Source of the DNA: Streptomyces sp. TRM68416
Lineage (GTDB): Bacteria; Actinomycetota; Actinomycetes; Streptomycetales; Streptomycetaceae
Length of the DNA: 64,000 nucleotides
Reading direction: 5' to 3'
Assembly (NCBI RefSeq): GCF_014596915.1
Contig: NZ_JACVWU010000034.1
Span: forward strand, 1-64,000
Both the position numbers and the translations under genes were made by a program. Below, in pieces: positions 42,882-51,765 of this stretch; the first letter of the stretch is position 1, and every line of letters starts with the position of its first letter. Below the pieces are notes generated by a model that was given only the letters and a program-made list of their open reading frames with translations, was not told the origin of the DNA and did no database searches.

Positions 42882-44395
42882 GCGGCGGCCCTCCCGGTGG
42901 CTGCGGCCATCACGGTTTCCTCGGTGGCGTCGGAACGCGCGATCTCCGCGGTGAGCCGGCCCTCGTGCATCACCAGCACGCGGTCGGCCATGCCGAGGAT
43001 CTCGGGCAGGTCGGAGGAGATCATCAGGACGGCGACGCCGTCGGCGGCGAGCTGGGAGAGCAGCCGGTGGACCTCCGCCTTGGTGCCGACGTCGATGCCG
43101 CGGGTGGGCTCGTCGACGATCAGCACCTTGGGGCCGGTGGCAAGCCACTTGGCGAGGACGACCTTCTGCTGGTTGCCGCCGGAGAGCGTGTTGACGGTGT
43201 CGGCGATCCGCGCGTACTTCACCTGGAGCCTGACGGCCCAGTCGAGGGAGCGGCTGCGTTCGGCACCGCGGTCCATCAGGCCCGCCCTGACGGTCGTCCG
43301 CAGTCCGGTGAGGCCGATGTTGCGCTCGATGGACATGTCCATCACCAGGCCCTGGGCGCGCCGGTCCTCGGGGACCAGGGCGAGGCCGGAGGCCATCGCG
43401 GTGGAGGGGGCTCCGTTGACGAGGGCCTTGCCGTCCACGGAGACCTCGCCCGCGTCCCAGCGGTCGATGCCGAACACGGCCCGGGCGACCTCGGTGCGGC
43501 CGGCGCCGACGAGGCCGGCGAGGCCGACGATCTCGCCGCGGCGGACGTCGAAGGAGACGTCGGTGAAGACGCCCTCGCGGGTCAGCCGGCGCACGCTGAG
43601 GGCCACTTCGCCCGGCCGTACGTCCTGTTTGGGGTAGAGCTCGTCGAGGTCGCGGCCGACCATTCGGCGCACCAGGTCGTCCTCGGTCATGCCGTCCAGT
43701 GGCTCGCTGGAGATCCAGGCGCCGTCGCGCAGGGTGGTCACCCGCCGGCAGATCTGGAAGATCTCCTCCAGCCGGTGGGAGATGAAGAGGACGGCGGCGC
43801 CCTGTTCGCGCAGCGTGCGCACGACGCCGAAGAGGCGGGCGACCTCGCTGCCGGTGAGGGCGGCGGTGGGCTCGTCCATGATCAGGACCCGGGCGTCGAA
43901 GGACAGCGCCTTGGCGATCTCCACGATCTGCTGGTCGGCGATGGACAGGCCGCGCGCCGGGCGGTCGGGGTCGAGTTCGACGCCGAGGCGCTGCATCAGG
44001 GCCAGGGTCGCCCGGTGCGTGGCCTTGTGGTCGATGCGGCCGAGGACGCGGCGCGGCTGGCGGCCCATGAAGATGTTCTCGGCGATCGACAGGTCCGGGA
44101 AGAGGGTCGGCTCCTGGTAGATCACGGCGATGCCGGCGTCCCGGGCGTCTCCGGGGCCGTGGAAGACCACGGGCGCGCCGTCGAGCAGCACGCGGCCGGT
44201 GTCCGGCCGGTGCACTCCGGCGAGTGTCTTGATGAGGGTCGACTTGCCCGCACCGTTCTCTCCGGCGAGGGCGTGCACCTCCCCGGGAAACAGCTCCAGG
44301 GAGACGTCCCGCAGGGCGCGGACCGCGCCGAAGGACTTCGAGATGTCCTTGAGCGCCAGAACCGGGGCCGGACCCGTGGTGGACGGGTGGGTCAT
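42878..44395 (-). CDS. rhaT: Rhamnose ABC transporter ATP-binding protein (tandem ATPase)
   Basis: A 505-residue CUT2 ATPase made of two NBDs. NBD1 has Walker A GENGAGKST, the degenerate signature LSIADQQ and Walker B VLIMDEPTA. NBD2 has a Walker A-like GLVGAGRTEVA, signature LSGGNQQKV and VLIVDEPTRGID. The asymmetric second Walker A is normal for this class. The ATG at 44395 follows GAGGAG; the upstream in-frame extension crosses the promoter. It is the first gene of the leftward rha import operon, facing rhaI across a 309-bp control region. Confidence 0.94.
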   Translation of the reverse strand: MTHPSTTGPAPVLALKDISKSFGAVRALRDVSLELFPGEVHALAGENGAGKSTLIKTLAGVHRPDTGRVLLDGAPVVFHGPGDARDAGIAVIYQEPTLFPDLSIAENIFMGRQPRRVLGRIDHKATHRATLALMQRLGVELDPDRPARGLSIADQQIVEIAKALSFDARVLIMDEPTAALTGSEVARLFGVVRTLREQGAAVLFISHRLEEIFQICRRVTTLRDGAWISSEPLDGMTEDDLVRRMVGRDLDELYPKQDVRPGEVALSVRRLTREGVFTDVSFDVRRGEIVGLAGLVGAGRTEVARAVFGIDRWDAGEVSVDGKALVNGAPSTAMASGLALVPEDRRAQGLVMDMSIERNIGLTGLRTTVRAGLMDRGAERSRSLDWAVRLQVKYARIADTVNTLSGGNQQKVVLAKWLATGPKVLIVDEPTRGIDVGTKAEVHRLLSQLAADGVAVLMISSDLPEILGMADRVLVMHEGRLTAEIARSDATEETVMAAATGRAAA

Positions 44396-44438
44396 GGGGG
44401 CTCCTCGACGACGTCGGCGGGACGGCCCTCTCGACGTC

Positions 44439-44453
44439 GTGAAAGGTTTCAAC
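44439..44453. promoter_or_regulatory. LacI-type operator for the leftward rha import operon
   Basis: GTGAAAGGTTTCAAC carries the dyad TGAAA-N2-TTTCA. It lies just downstream of a leftward promoter (-35 TTGACG at 44495-44490, 18-bp spacer, -10 TAACGT at 44471-44466), covering the expected start of transcription. It is symmetric in placement to the rightward operator at 44606-44617. Confidence 0.7.
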
Positions 44454-44465
44454 TTGGTTGCCGGG

Positions 44466-44495
44466 ACGTTAGACACGGAGCGCATGTCACGTCAA
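44466..44495 (-). promoter_or_regulatory. Predicted promoter of the rhaT-rhaP-rhaQ-rhaS-rhaM operon
   Basis: On the minus strand TTGACG (44495-44490) and TAACGT (44471-44466) are spaced by 18 bp, a good match to the main vegetative sigma consensus of Streptomyces. The predicted start near 44459 is about 65 nt before the rhaT ATG. Confidence 0.6.
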
Positions 44496-44505
44496 TGGGT
44501 TCGTA

Positions 44506-44520
44506 TCGAAAAAGTTTCGA
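44506..44520. promoter_or_regulatory. Second rha operator-like palindrome
   Basis: Perfect dyad TCGAAA-AAG-TTTCGA, related to the TGAAA/TTTCA operators and located upstream of the leftward -35. It may allow looping or cooperative binding of the LacI protein across the divergent region. Confidence 0.55.
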
Positions 44521-44569
44521 TGAACAAAGGTCACGGCGGAGTCACGAGCATCGACCTGGGGCGGAGGGC

Positions 44570-44598
44570 TTGACACCCCTTCGGTGGACTCATAGCTT
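44570..44598 (+). promoter_or_regulatory. Predicted promoter of the rhaI operon
   Basis: TTGACA (44570-44575) and TAGCTT (44593-44598) spaced by exactly 17 bp: a perfect -35 hexamer and a good -10. The predicted start is near 44605, at the edge of the operator at 44606-44617. It leaves a leader of about 100 nt before the rhaI GTG. Confidence 0.75.
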
Positions 44599-44605
44599 CC
44601 CGTCT

Positions 44606-44617
44606 TGAATCGTTTCA
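44606..44617. promoter_or_regulatory. LacI-type operator for rhaI
   Basis: TGAATCGTTTCA is a 12-bp dyad with the central CG typical of LacI/GalR operators. It immediately follows the -10, so bound repressor would block initiation. It shares the TGAA/TTCA half-sites with the other rha palindromes. Confidence 0.75.
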
Positions 44618-44623
44618 CAGAGA

Positions 44624-44670
44624 TGGTTTCAGCGCTGGCTTCAACGATGCGATTCAGCGATGCGCTTCAG
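44624..44670. repeat. Phased TTCA half-site repeats in the rhaI leader
   Basis: TGGTTTCAG and TGGCTTCAA (12 bp apart) are followed by the tandem 13-mers CGATGCGATTCAG and CGATGCGCTTCAG (44645-44657, 44658-44670, one mismatch). With the operator, TTCA recurs at 44614, 44628, 44640, 44653 and 44666. The regular 12-14 bp spacing looks like an array of regulator half-sites. Confidence 0.5.
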
Positions 44671-44704
44671 AAGACTTTCCGACCGACGTCACAGGAGCCC
44701 CGAA

Positions 44705-45865
44705 GTGACCGACCTCGCCGCGGTGAAGGCCGCGCTCAAGACACAGGCCGTAGAGACGCCGTCGTGGGCGTACGGGAACTCGGGCACGCGATTCAAGGTG
44801 TTCGCGCAACAGGGTGTCCCGCGCACTCCGCAGGAGAAGTTGGAGGACGCGGCGCAGGTGCACGCGTTCACGGGGGTCGCACCGACCGTCGCGCTGCACA
44901 TTCCGTGGGACAGGGTCGAGGACTACGCCGCGCTGGCGAAGTTCGCCGAGGAGCGGGGGGTGAAGCTCGGCGCGATCAACTCCAACACCTTCCAGGACGA
45001 CGACTACAAGCTCGGCAGCATCTGCCATCCGGATGCGGCGGTGCGCCGAAAGGCCGTCGATCATCTGCTGGAGTGCGTCGACATCATGGACGCGACCGGC
45101 TCGCAGGATCTGAAGCTGTGGTTCGCCGACGGCACGAACTATCCCGGGCAGGACGACATCGGCGAGCGGCAGGACCGGCTCGCCGAGGGCCTGGCCGAGG
45201 TGTACGAGCGGCTGGGCGAGGGCCAGCGGATGCTGCTGGAGTACAAGTTCTTCGAGCCGGCGTTCTACACGACCGACGTCCCGGACTGGGGGACGGCGTA
45301 CGCGCACTGTCTGAAGCTGGGTCCGAGGGCGCAGGTCGTCGTCGACACCGGGCATCACGCGCCGGGGACCAACATCGAGTTCATCGTGGCCACGCTGCTG
45401 CGGGAGGGGAAGCTCGGCGGGTTCGACTTCAACTCCCGCTTCTACGCGGATGACGACCTGATGGTCGGGGCCGCGGATCCGTTCCAGTTGTTCCGGATCA
45501 TGTACGAGGTGGTGCGCGGGGGCGGGTTCTCGCCCGAGGTCGCGTTCATGCTCGACCAGTGCCACAACATCGAGGCGAAGATCCCGGCGATCATCCGGTC
45601 GGTGATGAACGTGCAGGAGGCCACGGCGAAGGCGCTGCTGGTGGACCGGGAGGCGTTGGCCGCCGCGCAGGCTTCGGGGGACGTGCTCGGGGCGAACGCC
45701 GTGATCATGGACGCGTACAACACCGACGTACGGCCGCTGCTTGCCGAGGTGCGCGAGGAGATGGGGCTGGATGCCGACCCCATGGGCGCGTACGCCCGGT
45801 CCGGGTGGGCCGAGAGGATCGTGGCCGAGCGAGTCGGAGGTGAGCAGGCCGGTTGGGGCGCGTGA
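44705..45865 (+). CDS. rhaI: L-rhamnose isomerase
   Basis: A 386-residue TIM-barrel isomerase of the Pseudomonas/actinobacterial RhaI type, which converts L-rhamnose to L-rhamnulose. Metal and substrate ligands sit in LLEYKFFEPAFYTTD, VVVDTGHHAPGTNIE and GGFDFNSRFYADDDLMVG. The GTG at 44705 has AGGAG 8 nt upstream; an in-frame ATG at 44660 lies within the operator-rich leader and would add basic residues not seen in the family. It is the first gene of the rightward catabolic operon and divergent from the import operon. Confidence 0.95.
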   Translation: MTDLAAVKAALKTQAVETPSWAYGNSGTRFKVFAQQGVPRTPQEKLEDAAQVHAFTGVAPTVALHIPWDRVEDYAALAKFAEERGVKLGAINSNTFQDDDYKLGSICHPDAAVRRKAVDHLLECVDIMDATGSQDLKLWFADGTNYPGQDDIGERQDRLAEGLAEVYERLGEGQRMLLEYKFFEPAFYTTDVPDWGTAYAHCLKLGPRAQVVVDTGHHAPGTNIEFIVATLLREGKLGGFDFNSRFYADDDLMVGAADPFQLFRIMYEVVRGGGFSPEVAFMLDQCHNIEAKIPAIIRSVMNVQEATAKALLVDREALAAAQASGDVLGANAVIMDAYNTDVRPLLAEVREEMGLDADPMGAYARSGWAERIVAERVGGEQAGWGA

Positions 45866-45980
45866 GCGTCTGCCGGGTTCTGTTGTGTCGCGGGGTGCGG
45901 GCCGGATGTGGCTGGTCGCGCCGTTCCCCGCGCCCCCAGGGAAACGTACTCACCCTCTCTCTTCTAAGGAACCGAACGTC

Positions 45981-48020
45981 ATGGCAACCCATCCCTCCGC
46001 CGCCGATCTCCTCGCCCGGTCTCATCGGCTGGGCGCTGATCCTCGTAATACGAACTACGCCGGCGGCAACGCGTCCGCGAAAGGCATCGACACCGATCCC
46101 GTGACCGGGGGTGATGTGGAGCTGATGTGGGTCAAGGGCTCCGGTGGTGATCTGGGCACCCTGGCCGAGAGCGGTCTTGCCGTGCTGCGTCTTGACCGGA
46201 TGCGGGCGCTGGTCGACGTGTATCCGGGGGTGGAGCGCGAGGACGAGATGGTCGCCGCGTTCGACTACTGCCTGCACGGCAAGGGCGGAGCGGCCCCGTC
46301 CATCGACACGGCCATGCACGGACTGGTCGAAGCCGCTCACGTCGATCATCTGCACCCCGACTCCGGGATCGCGCTGGCCTGCGCGGCGGACGGGGAGAAG
46401 CTGACCGCCGAGTGCTTCGGCGACAGCGTGGTGTGGGTGCCGTGGCGGCGACCCGGGTTCCAGCTGGGGCTGGACATCGCCGCGGTGAAGAAGGCCAACC
46501 CGCAGGCGATCGGGTGCATCCTCGGCGGGCACGGGATCACCGCGTGGGGCGACACCTCCGAGGAGTGCGAGCGCAACTCGCTGCACATCATCCGCACCGC
46601 GGAGGAGTTCCTGGCGGAGCACGGCAAGGCGGAGCCCTTCGGGCCCGTCGTCGAGGGGTACGAGGCGCTCGGCGACGCCGACCGCAAGGAGCGGGCGGCC
46701 GCGCTCGCACCGTACATCCGTGCGATCGCCTCCCAGGACCGGGCCCAGGTCGGTCACTTCACCGACTCCGAGGTCGTCCTCGACTTCCTGGCGCGCGCCG
46801 CGCACCCGCGCCTCGCCGCCCTCGGCACCTCCTGCCCGGACCACTTCCTGCGCACGAAGGTGCGGCCGCTGGTGCTGGACCTGCCGCCCACCGCGCCCCT
46901 GGAGGAGGCGATCGCCCGGCTGACGGAGCTGCACGCCGCCTACCGCGAGGAGTACGCCGCCTACTACGAGCGCAACGCCGAGCCGGACTCCCCCACGATG
47001 CGCGGCGCCGACCCGGCGATCGTGCTGGTGCCGGGGGTCGGCATGTTCTCCTTCGGCAAGGACAAGCAGACCGCCCGGGTGGCCGGCGAGTTCTACGTCA
47101 ATGCCATCAATGTGATGCGCGGGGCCGAGGCGGTCTCCACCTACGCGCCGATCGAGGAGTCGGAGAAGTTCCGCATCGAGTACTGGGCCCTTGAGGAGGC
47201 CAAGCTCCAGCGGATGCCGAAGCCGAAGCCGCTGGCCACGCGGGTGGCGCTGGTGACCGGCGCGGGCAGCGGGATCGGCCGGGCGATCGCGCGGCGGCTG
47301 GTGGCCGAGGGCGCGTGTGTGGTCGTGGCGGACCTGAACGCTGAGAACGCGGCGGCCGTCGCCGAGGAGCTCGGCGGGTCCGACAGGGCCGTCGCCGTGA
47401 CCGTCGACGTCACCTCCGAGGAGCAGATCACCGACGCCTTCAAGGCGGCCGTACTGGCCTTCGGCGGAGTCGACCTGGTCGTCAACAACGCCGGCATCTC
47501 CATCTCCAAGCCCCTGCTGGAGACCTCGGCCAAGGACTGGGACCTCCAGCACGACATCATGGCCCGCGGTTCCTTCCTGGTCTCGCGGGAGGCGGCGCGG
47601 GTGATGATCGCGCAGAAGCTGGGCGGTGACATCGTCTACATCGCCTCCAAGAACGCCGTCTTCGCCGGTCCGAACAACATCGCCTACTCCGCCACCAAGG
47701 CCGACCAGGCGCACCAGGTGCGGCTGCTGGCCGCCGAGCTGGGCGAGCACGGCATCCGGGTCAACGGCGTCAACCCCGACGGGGTGGTGCGCGGGTCGGG
47801 GATCTTCGCCGGCGGCTGGGGCGCGCAGCGCGCGGCCGTGTACGGGGTGGAGGAGGAGAAGCTGGGCGAGTTCTACGCGCAGCGGACCATCCTCAAGCGG
47901 GAGGTGCTGCCCGAGCACGTGGCGAACGCGGTCTTCGCGCTCACCGGCGGGGAGCTGACGCACACCACCGGGCTGCACGTCCCGGTCGACGCCGGCGTCG
48001 CGGCCGCCTTCCTGCGGTGA
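45981..48020 (+). CDS. rhaEW: Bifunctional rhamnulose-1-phosphate aldolase / lactaldehyde dehydrogenase
   Basis: A 679-residue two-domain enzyme. Residues about 1-420 are a class II aldolase that splits L-rhamnulose 1-phosphate into DHAP and L-lactaldehyde (NYAGGNASAKG, zinc ligands in VDHLHPDSG and GGHGITAWG). Residues about 425-679 are an SDR with cofactor loop TGAGSGIGRAIA, NNAGIS and catalytic YSATKADQ, which oxidises lactaldehyde to L-lactate. This RhaEW fusion is known from Bacillus and actinobacteria. AAGGA precedes the ATG at 45981. It overlaps rhaB by 4 bp. Confidence 0.93.
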   Translation: MATHPSAADLLARSHRLGADPRNTNYAGGNASAKGIDTDPVTGGDVELMWVKGSGGDLGTLAESGLAVLRLDRMRALVDVYPGVEREDEMVAAFDYCLHGKGGAAPSIDTAMHGLVEAAHVDHLHPDSGIALACAADGEKLTAECFGDSVVWVPWRRPGFQLGLDIAAVKKANPQAIGCILGGHGITAWGDTSEECERNSLHIIRTAEEFLAEHGKAEPFGPVVEGYEALGDADRKERAAALAPYIRAIASQDRAQVGHFTDSEVVLDFLARAAHPRLAALGTSCPDHFLRTKVRPLVLDLPPTAPLEEAIARLTELHAAYREEYAAYYERNAEPDSPTMRGADPAIVLVPGVGMFSFGKDKQTARVAGEFYVNAINVMRGAEAVSTYAPIEESEKFRIEYWALEEAKLQRMPKPKPLATRVALVTGAGSGIGRAIARRLVAEGACVVVADLNAENAAAVAEELGGSDRAVAVTVDVTSEEQITDAFKAAVLAFGGVDLVVNNAGISISKPLLETSAKDWDLQHDIMARGSFLVSREAARVMIAQKLGGDIVYIASKNAVFAGPNNIAYSATKADQAHQVRLLAAELGEHGIRVNGVNPDGVVRGSGIFAGGWGAQRAAVYGVEEEKLGEFYAQRTILKREVLPEHVANAVFALTGGELTHTTGLHVPVDAGVAAAFLR

Positions 48021-49462
48021 GCGCGCTCGTGAAGTCGTACGCCGCGGTCGACCTGGGCGCCTCCAGCGGGCGTGTCATGGTCGGCCGCGTCGGCCCCGAC
48101 AGCCTGGAGCTGGCCGAGGCGCACCGGTTCGCCAACCGGCCGGTACGGGTGCCGGAGGGGCTGCGCTGGGACGTCCTCGGGCTCTACGCCGGTGTGCTGG
48201 AGGGGCTGAAGGCGGCGCGGCAGGTCGACTCCGTCGGCATCGACAGCTGGGCCGTGGACTACGGTCTGCTGGACGCCGGCGGCGCGCTGCTGGGCAACCC
48301 CGTGCACTACCGGGACTCCCGGACGGACGGGATCGCGGAGAAGGTGTGGGCGACCGTGCCGGCCGAGGAGCTGTACGCCGCGACCGGCTTGCAGTACGCG
48401 CCCTTCAACACGCTGTACCAGTTGATCGCCGCCAAGGACCAACTCGCCTGCGCCCGACGCCTGTTGCTCATCCCGGATCTGCTGACGTACTGGCTCACCG
48501 GCGAGCAGGGCACCGAGCTGACCAACGCCTCGACCACCCAGCTGATCGACCCGCGCACCCGTGACTGGTCGTCAGATGTCGCCGCGCGTCTCGGCATTGA
48601 CCTGGGTCTGTTCGCCGCGCTGCGCCGGCCGGGTGATCCGGCGGGCCTCCTGCGCCCGGAGGTGCTGGAGGAGACCGGCCTCGCCGGGCCGGTGCCGGTG
48701 ACGGCGGTCGGCTCGCACGACACCGCCTCCGCGGTGGCCGCCGTACCGGCCGCGCCCGGCGAACGGTTCGCGTACATCTGTACGGGCACCTGGTCGCTGG
48801 CCGGCCTGGAGCTGGACGCGCCGGTGCTGACCGAGGAGAGCCGGGCCGCCAACTTCACCAATGAGCTGGGGCTGGACGGCACGGTCCGCTATCTGCGCAA
48901 CATCATGGGCCTGTGGCTGCTCCAGGAATGCGTACGCGCCTGGGGCGAGCCGGAGCTGGGCGGGCTGCTGCTGGAGGCGGCCAAGGCACCGGCGCTGCGG
49001 TCGGTGGTGGACGCGGGCGACGCGGCGTTCCTCGCGCCGGGCCGGATGCCGGAGCGGATCGCCCAGGCCTGCCGGGCCTCGGGCCAGCCGGTGCCGGACT
49101 CGCCCGCCGAAATCACGCGCTGCATCCTCGACTCCCTCGCGCTCGCCCACCGTCGGGCCGTCGCCGAAGCGCAGCGGCTGGCCGACCGGCCGGTCGACGT
49201 CGTGCACGTCGTCGGGGGCGGCACCCGCAACGCGCTGCTGTGCCAGCTGACCGCCGACGCCTGCGGGCTGCCGGTGGTGGCCGGCCCGACGGAAGGGGCG
49301 GCCCTCGGCAACGTCCTGGTCCAGGCCCGGACGCACGGTCTCGTCCGTGATCTCGCGGACGGGCGGCGACTGCTCACCCGTACCCTGCCGCTCACGCGGT
49401 ACGAGCCGCGGGGCGGCACCGCCCGGTGGCAGGAGGCGGAGGCCCGGCTCGCCGTGGGGTGA
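48017..49462 (+). CDS. rhaB: L-rhamnulokinase
   Basis: A 481-residue FGGY-family kinase that phosphorylates L-rhamnulose at O1. The N-terminal phosphate loop is AVDLGASSGRVMVGR, the sugar site includes IDSWAVDYGLLD, and the ATP half has YICTGTWSLAGLE and VVGGGTRNALLCQL with GPTEGAALGN. The GTG start lies inside the rhaEW stop (GTGA), so aldolase and kinase are translated together. LutA begins 72 bp downstream in the same direction. Confidence 0.95.
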   Translation: MSALVKSYAAVDLGASSGRVMVGRVGPDSLELAEAHRFANRPVRVPEGLRWDVLGLYAGVLEGLKAARQVDSVGIDSWAVDYGLLDAGGALLGNPVHYRDSRTDGIAEKVWATVPAEELYAATGLQYAPFNTLYQLIAAKDQLACARRLLLIPDLLTYWLTGEQGTELTNASTTQLIDPRTRDWSSDVAARLGIDLGLFAALRRPGDPAGLLRPEVLEETGLAGPVPVTAVGSHDTASAVAAVPAAPGERFAYICTGTWSLAGLELDAPVLTEESRAANFTNELGLDGTVRYLRNIMGLWLLQECVRAWGEPELGGLLLEAAKAPALRSVVDAGDAAFLAPGRMPERIAQACRASGQPVPDSPAEITRCILDSLALAHRRAVAEAQRLADRPVDVVHVVGGGTRNALLCQLTADACGLPVVAGPTEGAALGNVLVQARTHGLVRDLADGRRLLTRTLPLTRYEPRGGTARWQEAEARLAVG

Positions 49463-49534
49463 GCCGGGGTCTCCCCGGGCCGCCGAAACCGCACTAGGCT
49501 GCATTCATCCGATGATCAACCCCAAGGAGCCGCG

Positions 49535-50290
49535 ATGCGTGTCGCTCTGTTCCTGACCTGTGTCAACGACACGCTCTATCCGGACACCGGCCGCGCTGTG
49601 GTGAAGCTCCTGACCAGGCTGGGCGTCGAGGTCGACTTCCCGATGGCCCAGACCTGTTGCGGGCAGGCCCACTACAACACCGGCTACCGCCGGGAGGCGG
49701 AGCCGCTGGCCCGGCACTTCTCCGATGTCTTCGGGGAGTACGAGGCGATCGTCACGCCGTCCGGGTCGTGCGGGGCGATGGTGCGGGAGCTGTATCCCCG
49801 GATGGGCGAACGGGCGCGGGCCGAGGGCCGCGGGGGCACCCTGGCGGCCGCCCTCGCGCCGGTGGTGCCGAAGACGTACGAGCTGACGGAGTTCCTGGTG
49901 GACGTGCTGGGGGTGACCGACGTCGGGGCGTACTACCCGCACAGGGTGACCTATCACCCGACCTGTCACGGACTGCGCGGGCTGGGGCTCGGTGACCGGC
50001 CCCGGCGGCTGCTCGCGGCCGTCAAGGGGCTGGAGTTGGCCGAACTGCCGGGGGCGGAGGAGTGCTGCGGGTTCGGCGGCACCTTCGCCCTGAAGAACGC
50101 GGACGTCTCGGCGGCGATGGGCGCGGACAAGGTGCGCAACGCCGAATCGACGGGCGCCGAGGTGCTGTGCGCGGCCGACAACTCCTGTCTGATGCACATC
50201 GGGGGGACGATGACGCGGCTCAGGACCGGCATGCGGCCGGTGCACATCGCCGAGATCCTGGCCAGCACCGAGGAGGAACCGGCGGTATGA
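49535..50290 (+). CDS. lutA: L-lactate utilisation Fe-S protein LutA (LldE)
   Basis: A 251-residue protein with two CCG domains that bind Fe-S clusters or haem: AQTCCGQAHYNTG with the upstream TCVND, and HPTCHGLRG with EECCGFGGTFALKN. With LutB and LutC it oxidises L-lactate to pyruvate at the membrane face. AAGGAG precedes the ATG. Placement right after rhaB, which ends a route that makes L-lactate, explains its presence. LutB starts inside its stop codon (ATGA). Confidence 0.94.
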   Translation: MRVALFLTCVNDTLYPDTGRAVVKLLTRLGVEVDFPMAQTCCGQAHYNTGYRREAEPLARHFSDVFGEYEAIVTPSGSCGAMVRELYPRMGERARAEGRGGTLAAALAPVVPKTYELTEFLVDVLGVTDVGAYYPHRVTYHPTCHGLRGLGLGDRPRRLLAAVKGLELAELPGAEECCGFGGTFALKNADVSAAMGADKVRNAESTGAEVLCAADNSCLMHIGGTMTRLRTGMRPVHIAEILASTEEEPAV

Positions 50291-51765
50291 GCGGAACGTA
50301 TCTGGGGATGCCGGCCTTCCCCGAGGCCGCGCGCGAGGCGGTCCACAACCGGACCCTGCGCGGCAATCTGCGCCACGCCACCCACACCATCCGCGACAAG
50401 CGGGCCAAGGCCGTCGCCGAGGTGTCCGACTGGGCGGAGCTGCGCGAGGCCGGGAAGCGGATCAAGGACCGTACGCTGCGTCATCTCGACCGCTATCTCG
50501 TGCAGTTGGAGGAGTCGGTCACGGCGGCCGGCGGTACGGTCCACTGGGCGGCCGACGCCGACGAGGCCAACCGGATCGTCGCCGATCTGGTGAAGGCGAC
50601 CGGCGAGTCGGAGGTCGTCAAGGTCAAGTCGATGGCCACGCAGGAGATCGGCCTCAACGAAGCGCTGGAGGCGGAGGGCATCCGCGCCTACGAGACCGAT
50701 CTCGCCGAGCTGATCGTGCAGTTGGGCAAGGACCGGCCCTCGCACATCCTCGTCCCGGCGATCCACCGCAACCGCGGCGAGATCCGGGACATCTTCGCCC
50801 GCGAGATGAGCGAGTGGGGCCGCCCGGCCCCGGAGGGGCTCACCGACACGCCCGCTGAGCTGGCGGAGGCGGCACGGCTGCATCTGCGGGAGAAGTTCCT
50901 GCGGGCCAAGGTCGGGATCTCCGGCGCCAACTTCATGGTCGCCGAGACCGGCACCCTGGTCGTCGTGGAGTCCGAGGGCAACGGACGGATGTGCCTGACC
51001 CTGCCCGAGACCCTGATCTCGGTCGTCGGCATCGAGAAGACCGTGCCGACCTGGCAGGACCTGGAGGTGTTCCTGCAAACCCTCCCCCGCTCCTCGACGG
51101 CCGAGCGCATGAACCCGTACACCTCCACCTGGACCGGCACGGCGGACGGAGACGGGCCGCGGAACTTCCACCTCGTCCTGCTCGACAACGGCCGCACCGA
51201 CACCCTCGCCGACGAGGTCGGCCGCCAGGCCCTGCGCTGCATCCGCTGCTCGGCGTGCCTGAACGTGTGCCCGGTGTACGAGCGGGCCGGCGGCCACGCG
51301 TACGGCTCGGTCTACCCCGGGCCGATCGGCGCCATCCTCAGCCCTCAACTGCGGGGCACCGGAAGCGAGATCGACGCCTCCCTGCCGTACGCGTCCTCGC
51401 TCTGCGGGGCCTGCTACGAGGTGTGCCCGGTGGCCATCGACATCCCCGAGGTGCTGGTGCACCTGCGGGAACGGGTCGTGGCGGGCGGCGAGGTCACCCG
51501 GCGGGGCAACAAGGTCGTGCTCAAGCCCGCCAAGGGACACGCGGCCGAGCGGGCGGCCATGCGGGCGGCCCGCTGGGCGTTCGCGCACCCCGGCGCCCTG
51601 CGCACCGGCCAGCGGCTCGCCTCCCGCACCCGCCGCTTCCACCCGCGCACCCTGCCGGGGCCCGGCCGGGCGTGGAGCGGGACGCGGGACCTGCCGCCGG
51701 TGCCCGCGGAGCCGTTCCGGGACTGGTGGCAGCGGAGGAACGGCGGAAGGGACGGCGCCAAGTGA
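50287..51765 (+). CDS. lutB: L-lactate utilisation iron-sulfur protein LutB (LldF)
   Basis: A 492-residue protein. The N-terminal LUD domain covers about residues 60-300 (VKVKSMATQEIGLNEALE, SGANFMVAETGTLVVVESEG). Two 4Fe-4S sites follow near residues 318 and 372 (CIRCSACLNVCPVY and CGACYEVCPVAID). The C-terminal DUF3390-like tail is Arg-rich. It carries electrons within the LutABC lactate dehydrogenase complex. Starts and stops overlap both neighbours by 4 bp, so the three proteins are made in step. Confidence 0.95.
   Translation: MSGTYLGMPAFPEAAREAVHNRTLRGNLRHATHTIRDKRAKAVAEVSDWAELREAGKRIKDRTLRHLDRYLVQLEESVTAAGGTVHWAADADEANRIVADLVKATGESEVVKVKSMATQEIGLNEALEAEGIRAYETDLAELIVQLGKDRPSHILVPAIHRNRGEIRDIFAREMSEWGRPAPEGLTDTPAELAEAARLHLREKFLRAKVGISGANFMVAETGTLVVVESEGNGRMCLTLPETLISVVGIEKTVPTWQDLEVFLQTLPRSSTAERMNPYTSTWTGTADGDGPRNFHLVLLDNGRTDTLADEVGRQALRCIRCSACLNVCPVYERAGGHAYGSVYPGPIGAILSPQLRGTGSEIDASLPYASSLCGACYEVCPVAIDIPEVLVHLRERVVAGGEVTRRGNKVVLKPAKGHAAERAAMRAARWAFAHPGALRTGQRLASRTRRFHPRTLPGPGRAWSGTRDLPPVPAEPFRDWWQRRNGGRDGAK

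Noticed and set aside
44660..44704. Longer rhaI start at the ATG at 44660
   Set aside because: It would translate the repeat-rich leader and lacks a ribosome site; GTG at 44705 with AGGAG is better.
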